Shown: positions 8,386 to 15,676 of the stretch, one piece after another | Position numbering within the stretch: position 1 is the stretch's first letter | Layout of the letters: each line of letters starts with the position of its first letter | Assembly (NCBI RefSeq): GCF_004361815.1 | Contig: NZ_SNWA01000002.1 | Coordinates: forward strand, 3,038,001 to 3,102,000 | DNA: 64,000 nucleotides | DNA from: Paraburkholderia sp. BL10I2N1 | GTDB taxonomy: Bacteria; Pseudomonadota; Gammaproteobacteria; Burkholderiales; Burkholderiaceae | Direction of reading: 5' to 3' | Made by a program: the position numbers and the translations under genes | The notes under the pieces: generated by a model | The model's input: the letters and a program-made list of their open reading frames with translations, nothing else | What the model was told of the DNA's origin: nothing | Databases searched by the model: none

Positions 8386-9333
8386 ATGAAAACCCTGAAC
8401 GTGATTGATTCGCACACCGGCGGTGAACCGACCCGTCTGGTCGTGTCGGGCGGCCCCGATCTCGGCAGCGGAACGCTAGCCGAACGGCTCGACGTATTCC
8501 GCACGCAATTCGACCACTGGCGCGCGGGTGTGGTCACCGAACCGCGTGGCTCCGACGTGGTGGTCGGCGCGCTGTTGTGCGAGCCGGACGATCCCGGGTG
8601 CGCGGCCGGCGTGATCTTCTTCAACAATGTCGGCTATCTCGGCATGTGCGGACACGGCACGATCGGGCTCGTCGTCTCGCTCGCACATATGGGACGCATC
8701 GGGCCGGGGCAGCACCGGATCGAAACGCCAGTCGGCATTGTCGAGGCGACGCTCAACCGCGACGGCAGCGTCTCTGTGCGTAACGTTCCCGCGTACCGGT
8801 TCCGCAAGGCGGTCGCGGTCGACGTGCCGGGCTACGGCACGCTGACGGGCGATATCGGCTGGGGCGGCAACTGGTTTTTTCTGGTCGCCGATCACGGCCG
8901 CACGCTCGTGCCGGCGAATATCGCGGAACTGACGACGTTCACGTCTGCGATCCGGGACGCGCTGAGCGCCCAGCACATCACGGGCGCCGACGCCGCGCTG
9001 ATCGATCACATCGAACTCTTCGGGCCGCCGTCGCGGGAAGGCATCGACAGCCGCAGCTTCGTGCTGTGTCCTGGCAATGCCTATGATCGTTCGCCCTGCG
9101 GCACCGGCACGAGTGCGAAAATCGCCTGCCTCGCGGCCGACGGCAAGCTCGCGGAAGGTGCTGTGTGGCGCCAGGAAAGCATCATCGGCAGCGTGTTCGA
9201 GGCGAGCTATCGCTACAGCGGCGACGGCGCGACGGTGGTGCCCACTATCACTGGTCGCGCGCACATCATGTCCGAAGGACGGCTCTGTTTCGACGAGCGC
9301 GATCCGTTCGCGTGGGGTATCCGGACGGTATGA
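8386..9333 (+). CDS. lhpA: 4-hydroxyproline 2-epimerase (proline racemase family)
   Basis: Cytoplasmic, cofactor-independent epimerase of 315 aa that interconverts trans-4-hydroxy-L-proline and cis-4-hydroxy-D-proline. Both catalytic cysteines of the epimerase type are present: Cys88 in MCGHGTIG and Cys238 in [13 protein letters not shown] Thr at the first position would have pointed to a hydroxyproline dehydratase. It is the first gene of a tight four-gene operon: its TGA overlaps the ATG of the FAD dehydrogenase subunit. Upstream is the divergent deaminase gene. Confidence 0.94.
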   Translation: MKTLNVIDSHTGGEPTRLVVSGGPDLGSGTLAERLDVFRTQFDHWRAGVVTEPRGSDVVVGALLCEPDDPGCAAGVIFFNNVGYLGMCGHGTIGLVVSLAHMGRIGPGQHRIETPVGIVEATLNRDGSVSVRNVPAYRFRKAVAVDVPGYGTLTGDIGWGGNWFFLVADHGRTLVPANIAELTTFTSAIRDALSAQHITGADAALIDHIELFGPPSREGIDSRSFVLCPGNAYDRSPCGTGTSAKIACLAADGKLAEGAVWRQESIIGSVFEASYRYSGDGATVVPTITGRAHIMSEGRLCFDERDPFAWGIRTV

Positions 9334-10457
9334 CAGCGGATGCAGTGATCGTCGGGGCCGGTATTGTCGGCGCGGCATGTGCGGCCGAACTCGCGGCGCG
9401 CGGCATGCGGGTACAGGTGATCGACGCGCACGGCATCGGCGGCGGCGCGACGGCGGCAGGAATGGGCCATATCGTCGTGATGAACGATTCGCCGGCCGAA
9501 TTCGCGTTGAGCCGGTACTCGCGTGATCTGTGGCATGAGATTGGGCCGCAGTTGCGCGGGTGCGACGCGTTCGCGCGCTGCGGCACGCTGTGGGTCGCCA
9601 CTGACGATGAGGAATGCGAGGCCGCTCGCGCCATGCACGACGCGTTTGCGGCGCAGGGCGTGGCAGCGCAAATGCTGGATGCTGCGGCGTTGCGTGCCCG
9701 CGAACCCGCACTCGCGCCGTCCATGGCGGGTGGTCTCCTGATCGAGCAAGACAGCATCGTCTATGCGCCGACCGCGGCTGAATGGTTGCTCGCGCAATCA
9801 CCTCACGCAGCCCGCATCCGCGTGCGACTGAATACCGAAGTAGCCAGGGTGGACGCGCAGCACGTGACGCTATCGAGCGGCGAGCATGTGAGCGCGGCAC
9901 ACGTGATCGTGGCGAACGGTCTTGGCGCGCATCGGCTGGTGCCGTCTATTCCGTTGCAGCCTAAAAAAGGGCATCTGCTCATCACTGACCGTTACCCCGG
10001 CTTCATCCGCCACCAGCTTCTGGAACTGGGTTACATCAAGAGCGCCCATCACGCGACAGGAACGTCGGTCGCATTCAATGCGCAGCCACGGCCAACCGGG
10101 CAGTTGCTAATCGGTTCATCGCGTCAGTTTGATACGACGGATCCTGCCGTCGAAATGCCCGTGCTCGCCCAGATGTTGCAGCGTGCGGCCCGCTACCTGC
10201 CCGCGCTGACGAGGCTGAACGGCATCCGCGCATGGACCGGTTTTCGGGCGGCATCGCCGGACGGTTTGCCTTTGATCGGACCGGCGGGCGATGCCGCGCA
10301 GGGCATCTGGCTTGCGGTCGGCCACGAAGGTCTTGGCGTGACCACATCGCTGGCGACGGCGAAGCTGCTCGCCGCGCAGATCACGCGGACCGCCGCCGCG
10401 ATTCCGGTAGCCCCCTTTCTGCCGGCTCGCTTTGCGCAGGGAGCCTGTCATGTCTAG
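9330..10457 (+). CDS. D-hydroxyproline dehydrogenase, FAD (DadA-like) subunit
   Basis: Flavoprotein of 375 aa in the DAO/glycine oxidase family. The Rossmann motif GAGIVG lies at residues 9-14, and the C-terminal FAD contact is near [20 protein letters not shown]. It is the substrate-oxidising subunit of the heteromeric dehydrogenase that turns cis-4-hydroxy-D-proline into the cyclic imine. The ATG at 9330 is chosen because it overlaps the epimerase stop (ATGA) and places the Rossmann strand at the N-terminus; an upstream in-frame extension has no homology. It overlaps the next gene, encoding the [2Fe-2S] subunit, by 8 bp. Confidence 0.9.
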   Translation: MTADAVIVGAGIVGAACAAELAARGMRVQVIDAHGIGGGATAAGMGHIVVMNDSPAEFALSRYSRDLWHEIGPQLRGCDAFARCGTLWVATDDEECEAARAMHDAFAAQGVAAQMLDAAALRAREPALAPSMAGGLLIEQDSIVYAPTAAEWLLAQSPHAARIRVRLNTEVARVDAQHVTLSSGEHVSAAHVIVANGLGAHRLVPSIPLQPKKGHLLITDRYPGFIRHQLLELGYIKSAHHATGTSVAFNAQPRPTGQLLIGSSRQFDTTDPAVEMPVLAQMLQRAARYLPALTRLNGIRAWTGFRAASPDGLPLIGPAGDAAQGIWLAVGHEGLGVTTSLATAKLLAAQITRTAAAIPVAPFLPARFAQGACHV

Positions 10458-10716
10458 CGCCAACGCCGGTCTGGTCCGTGTGACGATCGATGGCGACTTC
10501 AGGGAAGTCGCAGCGGGAGTCACGGTCGCTGCGGCTCTTGCAACTAGCGGCGTGCGCATCACGCGCACGTCGGTGAGCGGCCAGTCGCGCGGGCCGCTGT
10601 GTGGCATGGGCGTCTGCCAGGAATGCCGTGTCACGGTCGACGGGCGCGCCCACGTTCTCGCGTGCCAGGCCCTCAGCCGGGACGGGCAGATCATTGAAAC
10701 GACGGGATCCCTATGA
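10450..10716 (+). CDS. D-hydroxyproline dehydrogenase, [2Fe-2S] small subunit
   Basis: Small ferredoxin-like protein of 88 aa. The cluster ligands are Cys51, Cys56, Cys59 and Cys72 in CGMGVCQECR and LACQ, the plant-type [2Fe-2S] pattern found in small subunits of multi-subunit amine and hydroxyproline dehydrogenases. It probably carries electrons between the two flavoprotein subunits encoded on either side. The start at 10450 overlaps the preceding stop, with GGGAG before it; its own TGA overlaps the next ATG. Confidence 0.9.
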   Translation: MSSANAGLVRVTIDGDFREVAAGVTVAAALATSGVRITRTSVSGQSRGPLCGMGVCQECRVTVDGRAHVLACQALSRDGQIIETTGSL

Positions 10717-11996
10717 CCCGGCGCTTCGATATCGCGATCGCGGGTGCCGGTCCGGCGGGACTGAGCGCGGCATGGGTGGCCGCGAAGCAGGGCGCGCGCG
10801 TGGCCGTACTCGATGACAATCCGCTCGCAGGCGGTCAGGTTTGGCGTCAAGGGCCGGCCCATCCACCGAAGGCGCAGTTGTCCGCGCTGCTGACCCGTCT
10901 GCACGAACATCCCAACGTCACGCTGCTGACTTCGACACGCGTCATCGCCCCGCTGCCTGAACACGGCCTGCTGGTCGAATCGGTGGAGCACGGTGGGTTT
11001 AGCCTGAGCTACGGCCGCCTGATTCTGGCGACGGGCGCTCGCGAGCGCCTGTTACCGTTTACGGGCTGGACTTTGCCCGGTGTCACCGGCGCGGGCGGTC
11101 TGCAGGCTCTGATCAAAAGCGGTGTTCCGGTGCGCGGTGAACGGATCGTGATCGCGGGCAGCGGGCCGTTGCTGATCGCATCGCTTGCGACTGCGCGCGA
11201 GGCCGGTGCGCGGGTGCTTGCCGTGGTCGAGCAGGCGCCAGCGTCAGCGGTGGCGCGCTTCGGGGCATCGCTCGTTGCGACGCCGTCGAAGTTGCTGCAG
11301 GCCGCACAACTCACGCGGGGCTTTGCAGGCCTGCGATACTGGACTGGCAGCGCGGTGCATGAAGTGCGCGGCGACGGTCGCGTTGAAGAGGTGGTCATCC
11401 GCAGAGGGGCGCGTGACGTGACGCTGGCCTGCGATCGCGTCGCGTGCGGTTACGGCCTCGTGCCGAATGTGACGCTCGCGCAGGCGCTGGGATGCACGCT
11501 CGACGATGCCGGCGCGATTGCCGTGGACGACGCGCTTTGCACATCGGTCGACGGCGTGCTGGCGGCTGGCGAATGCACGGGCATCGGCGGAATGGAACTG
11601 GCGCGTGTCGAGGGGGAAATCGCCGGACTCGTGGCAAGCGGCGCACCGCACCAGGCGACATCGTTGCGCGCGCAACGCATGCGCTGGCGGCGCTTCGCGG
11701 CGCGCCTGGAAGACAGTTTCCCGGTGACGCGGGCCGCATTTGCGATGCCGTCCGACGAAACCCTGCTATGCCGTTGCGAAGACGTAACGGTCGGCGACGT
11801 CCGCGTCTATCCGACGTGGCGCGACGCCAAACTGCACACGCGATGCGGCATGGGGGCGTGTCAGGGTCGTATCTGCGGCACGGCAGCGCATACATACTTC
11901 GGCTGGGATGTGGCGCAGGCGCGTCCGCCGTTTAGTCCAGCACAGATTGGCACGCTGATGGCTGCCTGCCTGGACGACGGTGCATGCGCTGGCTGA
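10713..11996 (+). CDS. D-hydroxyproline dehydrogenase, FAD/NAD-binding large subunit
   Basis: Flavoprotein of 427 aa in the pyridine nucleotide-disulfide oxidoreductase class. GAGPAG at residues 11-16 binds FAD, and a second dinucleotide site is seen at IVIAGSGPLL. The C-terminal part is a BFD-like [2Fe-2S] region with Cys353, Cys355, Cys378 and Cys383 in CRCEDVTV and RCGMGACQGRIC, as in opine and hydroxyproline dehydrogenase large subunits. It is joined to the ferredoxin subunit by an ATGA overlap. It ends the operon; only a short CCCC/GGGG hairpin follows, with no clear terminator. Confidence 0.9.
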   Translation: MTRRFDIAIAGAGPAGLSAAWVAAKQGARVAVLDDNPLAGGQVWRQGPAHPPKAQLSALLTRLHEHPNVTLLTSTRVIAPLPEHGLLVESVEHGGFSLSYGRLILATGARERLLPFTGWTLPGVTGAGGLQALIKSGVPVRGERIVIAGSGPLLIASLATAREAGARVLAVVEQAPASAVARFGASLVATPSKLLQAAQLTRGFAGLRYWTGSAVHEVRGDGRVEEVVIRRGARDVTLACDRVACGYGLVPNVTLAQALGCTLDDAGAIAVDDALCTSVDGVLAAGECTGIGGMELARVEGEIAGLVASGAPHQATSLRAQRMRWRRFAARLEDSFPVTRAAFAMPSDETLLCRCEDVTVGDVRVYPTWRDAKLHTRCGMGACQGRICGTAAHTYFGWDVAQARPPFSPAQIGTLMAACLDDGACAG

Positions 11997-12092
11997 GCGC
12001 ATCGGTCGGGTGAGGGGAAGGGTGCGGACACCCGGACCCCCGTAGGGGATCTCAGCGGCTTATCCGGATTCTTTTCGCTTGCTGGGCGGCCC

Positions 12093-12098
12093 TATAAT
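12093..12098 (+). promoter_or_regulatory. Possible -10 box of the AraC regulator promoter
   Basis: TATAAT occurs 48 bp upstream of the regulator ATG. No good -35 hexamer is present at 16-18 bp, so this would be a promoter needing an activator or an extended contact. Confidence 0.4.
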
Positions 12099-12145
12099 CG
12101 ACTGCACAAGACGACCGCTTCGCAACCGACACCTGGACACGCACA

Positions 12146-12913
12146 ATGAATACGCTGGCTTACCCGCTCGATCCGGGCGCCGCCACGCTGACCGGCATGC
12201 TTTCGCATTTCACGCTGCTGGAACCGGTCTTCGATGCGATGCCTGACGTCGTCTTCTTCATCAAGGATACGCAGGCGCGCTACGTGCTCGTGAACCGGAC
12301 GTTGGCCTCGCGCTGCGGCTACAAGGACAAAGAGGCGCTGCTCGGCAAAACTGCCGAAGACGTGTTTCCGCGCCGCTTCGGACGCGTCTACACCGCGCAG
12401 GACAAAGCGATCGTCAGCGTCGGGAACCAGCTGGTCGATCAACTGGAGCTGCATCTGTATCCCGGCCGCCAGCCGGGCTGGTGCCTGACCAACAAGCAGC
12501 CGCTGCGCGACCCGGAAGGTCATATCGTCGGGCTCGCCGGCATTTCCCGCGACCTGAAAGCTGATGAGGGCGGCCATCCCGCATACAGCCGGCTCGCGAC
12601 CGTGGTCCAGTACATCCAGGACAACTACGTTCAGCCGCTTAACCTGAAGCATCTCGCCGCAATGGCGGACATGTCGGTGGCGCAGCTTGAGCGGTATTTT
12701 CACAAGGTGTTTCATCTGACGCCGCGCCAGGTTCTGCTTAAAACGCGGCTCGACGCGGCCACTGCGCTGCTCGTTTCGCACGACAAGGTCACCGACGTCG
12801 CCGCGTTATGTGGCTACACCGATCACAGCGCGTTCACGCGGCAGTTCAAGGCGACCGTCGGCATAACGCCGACCGAGTACCGGATGCTGCTGCACGGCAC
12901 CGCGCGCGGCTGA
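12146..12913 (+). CDS. AraC-family regulator with PAS sensor domain (LhpR-like)
   Basis: Transcription factor of 255 aa. The N-terminal half (about 20-130) is a PAS domain with the recognisable stretch PDVVFFIKDTQARYVLVNRT. The C-terminal half (about 155-250) carries two helix-turn-helix units, ending GYTDHSAFTRQFKATVGITP, the AraC signature. It lies just after the hydroxyproline dehydrogenase operon on the same strand, as the LhpR-type activators do. The likely effector is hydroxyproline or its imine product sensed by the PAS domain; this is inference. Confidence 0.9.
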   Translation: MNTLAYPLDPGAATLTGMLSHFTLLEPVFDAMPDVVFFIKDTQARYVLVNRTLASRCGYKDKEALLGKTAEDVFPRRFGRVYTAQDKAIVSVGNQLVDQLELHLYPGRQPGWCLTNKQPLRDPEGHIVGLAGISRDLKADEGGHPAYSRLATVVQYIQDNYVQPLNLKHLAAMADMSVAQLERYFHKVFHLTPRQVLLKTRLDAATALLVSHDKVTDVAALCGYTDHSAFTRQFKATVGITPTEYRMLLHGTARG

Positions 12914-12924
12914 AGCGGCGGCAC

Positions 12925-13260
12925 ATGGCACGTCGCCAGAAGACTTACCACTACTACGTCTATGTCGTCGAACTTGACGATACGGTGTGGAACGAGCCGC
13001 GCTTTCGCGGTGCCAACCCGGATTACCGTTTCGACAAGCCGTGCGTGTACGTAGGGATGACAGGACTCGACCCCGACGTGCGCTTCGACCGGCACAAGGC
13101 GGGCATTCAGGCGAACCGGTTCGTACGCGACTACGGATTGCGTCTCTTGCCGGCGTTGTATGAAGTCTTCAATCCGATGCCATATGACGGCGCGGCGGAC
13201 ATGGAAGTGGAACTGGGAATCGGACTGCGTGAGGCAGGATATGCAGTCTGGCAGGCTTGA
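12925..13260 (+). CDS. Small GIY-YIG-like protein
   Basis: Protein of 111 aa with the layout of a GIY-YIG nuclease-type domain: YYVYVVELDD near the N-terminus, then KPCVYVGMTGLDPDVRFDRH, then RFVRDYG and a final acidic helix ADMEVELGIGLREAGY. The YVY/YVG pair, the Arg in the helix and the late Glu occupy the expected places, but the first signature residue is altered, so catalytic activity is uncertain. It starts 11 bp after the AraC regulator stop. Function in the cell is unknown. Confidence 0.7.
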   Translation: MARRQKTYHYYVYVVELDDTVWNEPRFRGANPDYRFDKPCVYVGMTGLDPDVRFDRHKAGIQANRFVRDYGLRLLPALYEVFNPMPYDGAADMEVELGIGLREAGYAVWQA

Positions 13261-13343
13261 CGGGGCAAACCGGAGTGGCAAACGGAGGCGGCGCACGAAG
13301 CGAGTGGGGACGTCGCCTCACCGCTTCAGAGTCAGTATCTGCA

Positions 13344-13613
13344 TCACTTCACGCCGAGTCCGCGAAGGATCGCGTTGCCTTCAGACGTCAGGCGGATTCG
13401 CGGAGCGCCGGCATCCGACGAAACGCTTTCAACCAGCCCGGCCTTCTGAAGTATCGGAATTTCGGGCTTTGCCATCGCGTCGACAGGTGCGTGAAGCAAG
13501 AGCAGCAGCGTCGCCAGTTCGTGATGGCTCAACAGGCGGCGCAGGATTGTCGGCCGCTTCGCGGAAGCCGGGACTACGTTCGTGTTCGTGTTCTGCGAGT
13601 TCGGCTCATCCAT
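13344..13613 (-). CDS. Small winged-helix-like hypothetical protein
   Basis: Protein of 89 aa that I do not know by name. The first 20 residues are low complexity. The rest (RLLSHHELATLLLLLHAP then PEIPILQKAGLVES and PRIRLTSEGNAILRGLG) follows the helix-turn-helix-wing order of small MarR-like DNA-binding proteins. A GAGG motif precedes the ATG. A DNA-binding role is inference from the pattern only. Confidence 0.62.
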   Translation of the reverse strand: MDEPNSQNTNTNVVPASAKRPTILRRLLSHHELATLLLLLHAPVDAMAKPEIPILQKAGLVESVSSDAGAPRIRLTSEGNAILRGLGVK

Positions 13614-13712
13614 GGGCGCACCTCGTTGTGCATTGTGGTCCGGACGATCATACGGATGAAGTCTTAAAGAATGATTAAGACTTGTCCTATGCGACCGGAA
13701 ATAATTGCCGGC

Positions 13713-14042
13713 TCAGGGCGCGCAGATTTTGCTGGCGCCTTCGATCCACAGGTTCGATGCATGGCGTTTCCCCGTGTAGAAGCGGTACTGCGTCGCGCCG
13801 TTGTCGCTGCGGACCTTGACGATGTTCGAATCACCGAAGTCGAGCATCGAGCCCTGCGGGATGGCGGTGGTCTTGAAGCTGGCGTCGTGTTTGGCGGCTT
13901 CCTGCGTCATGCATTCGACGACATCGTTGACCGAGCGCTGGGTGGGGTGATCGGAGACCGGTTCGCCCGCGTCCGGATTCTGGAACTGCGCGCAAGCGGC
14001 AAGAAGGAACGGAATCGACAGCGTTGCAGCAAATTTCTTCAT
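13713..14042 (-). CDS. Small secreted lipoprotein, hypothetical
   Basis: Protein of 109 aa with a lipoprotein signal peptide ending in the lipobox LLAAC (Cys17). The mature part is short and polar, with DVVECMTQEAAKHDASF and QYRFYTGKRH. A strong AGGAGAG precedes the ATG. The ending NLWIEGASKICAP has a second Cys that may pair with Cys44 in VECM. Likely attached to an inner or outer membrane; function unknown. Confidence 0.75.
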   Translation of the reverse strand: MKKFAATLSIPFLLAACAQFQNPDAGEPVSDHPTQRSVNDVVECMTQEAAKHDASFKTTAIPQGSMLDFGDSNIVKVRSDNGATQYRFYTGKRHASNLWIEGASKICAP

Positions 14043-14345
14043 GACTCTCCTGGCATGTCGAATCCACGCGGGCTGTGCTCGCGACGCCAGGATGGCGCCA
14101 GAATAATGCCGCTATCGGCGAGAACACAGACAGGCGCGGTAGTGCGGACCAATCTTCATTATATCGGGTCCGGTATTTCCGGCCGGGGAGGCGGCCTGCC
14201 CGGGGCTTGTCTGTGTCGGGATGATGGCCTGATTCTGGCCGTATTCTGTCCGGTCGTGACCCTGTTGCGGGGCCGTATCGACGGTTCTGCAGAAGGAATT
14301 CGATGACCGCCGGACGGTGCCGGCGGCCATCGGTTCAGGCGAACC

Positions 14346-15548
14346 TTAGAACGTGAACGCCATACCCACCATGCCGACGAACTGCCCGTTCGTCGACGAA
14401 GGCGTCGAGTTCTGCGAGTCGCCGACTGCCGGGGCGGCATTGATGATGTTGCCCGCGCCCTTGATGCCAAGCGTCTGGCCGCTGGCGTGCTGGTACGCCT
14501 GCAGCGCGTAGAGCGTGGTGCGCTTCGAGAGGTGGTAGGCCTCCTTCAGCGAGTACTGCTGGTAATGCGCCGCGTCGTTGATGCCGTTCGCCTTCGAGGC
14601 CAGCGTGTAGGCGAACGCGCCGGCCACATCGAAGGCCGGCGTGAAGCGGTACACCGCCAGCGCCGCATACGTGTTGAAGACCGCCGTATTGGTGAAGATC
14701 GAGCGGGCATTCGGCACGTATTTGACGTTCGAATAGTTCAGGCCCAGCATCAGGTCGCCCAGCGTGTAGTTGCCGGCCACCGACGCGTGCTCGACCGACG
14801 CCGCGGTCAGGTAGCCGTTGTTCAGCGCCGAAGCGCCGAAGCTGCCCGTCGAGGCCGGGTCGAACGCCGCCGTGGCGGTCGGCGCCAGCGGCAGGTTGGT
14901 CTGCGCGTTGTCCAGCTTCAGGTAGCCCGCGGCCACACCGAGCGGACCGTTCGAGTAGCGCAGCGCGCCGCTGATCGTCTGGCCTGCGCCGGTGCGCCCG
15001 GCAATGCCGCCGAGCGCGTACATCGCGCTGGCCTGGAGGCCGTTCCAGATCGGCGTCGAGTAGACCATCGCGTTGTTGATCCGGATCGTCGTATCAAGGC
15101 CGTCGATATCGCCCGGGTGTGCGCCGGTCGCGCCGGTCAGCCAGTTGCTCGAGGCCAGCGGCCCGACGAACTGGTAGTACGGCGTGTACTGGCGGCCCGC
15201 CGTGAACGTGCCGTAGGTGTTGTTCTGCACACCGACGTAGGCCTGGCGGTTGAAGATCTGCGTGGACGACGACAGCGCGCCGGTATTCAGGTCGAAGCCG
15301 TTCTGCAGGTCGAAGATGACCTTGGTGCCGCCGCCGATGTCCTCGGCGCCGCGCAGGCCCCACTTCGACGCGTACAGGTTGCCCTGACGCAGATACCAGT
15401 TCGCATGGCCCTTCTGGTTATTCACGTAGACCAGCGCATCGTCGACCATGCCGTACAGCGTGACGCTGCTTTGCGCGAAAGCAGGTGCCGCGACGAGCGC
15501 CGCGCCGGCCGTGATAAGGACCTTCTTGAGTGTGCCGCCAGATTTCAT
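14346..15548 (-). CDS. Outer-membrane trimeric porin (Burkholderia OmpC/Opc type)
   Basis: General porin of 400 aa. A signal peptide ending APAFAQ is followed at once by SSVTLYGMVDDALVYVNN, the standard first beta strand of Burkholderia porins, and the protein ends in aromatic VGMVGMAFTF with C-terminal Phe, the outer-membrane assembly signal. The ATG at 15548 has AAGGAG seven bases upstream; an in-frame ATG 27 bases earlier has none. It lies downstream of and in line with the dehydroshikimate dehydratase gene, so it may be the entry route for quinate, shikimate or protocatechuate-type acids. Confidence 0.93.
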   Translation of the reverse strand: MKSGGTLKKVLITAGAALVAAPAFAQSSVTLYGMVDDALVYVNNQKGHANWYLRQGNLYASKWGLRGAEDIGGGTKVIFDLQNGFDLNTGALSSSTQIFNRQAYVGVQNNTYGTFTAGRQYTPYYQFVGPLASSNWLTGATGAHPGDIDGLDTTIRINNAMVYSTPIWNGLQASAMYALGGIAGRTGAGQTISGALRYSNGPLGVAAGYLKLDNAQTNLPLAPTATAAFDPASTGSFGASALNNGYLTAASVEHASVAGNYTLGDLMLGLNYSNVKYVPNARSIFTNTAVFNTYAALAVYRFTPAFDVAGAFAYTLASKANGINDAAHYQQYSLKEAYHLSKRTTLYALQAYQHASGQTLGIKGAGNIINAAPAVGDSQNSTPSSTNGQFVGMVGMAFTF

Positions 15549-15604
15549 CTGCAGTCTCCTTCGTTGTTTTCGCATTCGGTTGCGAGGCGAGAAAAGAATG
15601 TCTT

Positions 15605-15668
15605 AAACCGGATCCCGGTTTTTATTTGTCAAGCATGTTGGTGGAAACCGTTTTCCTTGTCAAACAAG
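15605..15668. promoter_or_regulatory. Cluster of dyads between quiC and the porin gene
   Basis: Three dyads lie within 64 bp. AAACCGG/CCGGTTT with a 3-base loop is at 15605-15621 and is followed on the plus strand by TTATTT. An imperfect GGAAACCGTTTTCC is at 15643-15656. CTTGT/ACAAG with a 3-base centre is at 15656-15668. The first could act as a terminator on the plus strand only, where no gene ends; the others sit where the porin promoter should be and may be operators. Confidence 0.45.
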
Positions 15669-15676
15669 AAAAACAC

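Noticed and set aside
8476..9900. 474-residue minus-strand open frame opposite the epimerase and dehydrogenase genes
   Set aside because: Arg/Pro-rich shadow of two genes with clear catalytic motifs on the plus strand.
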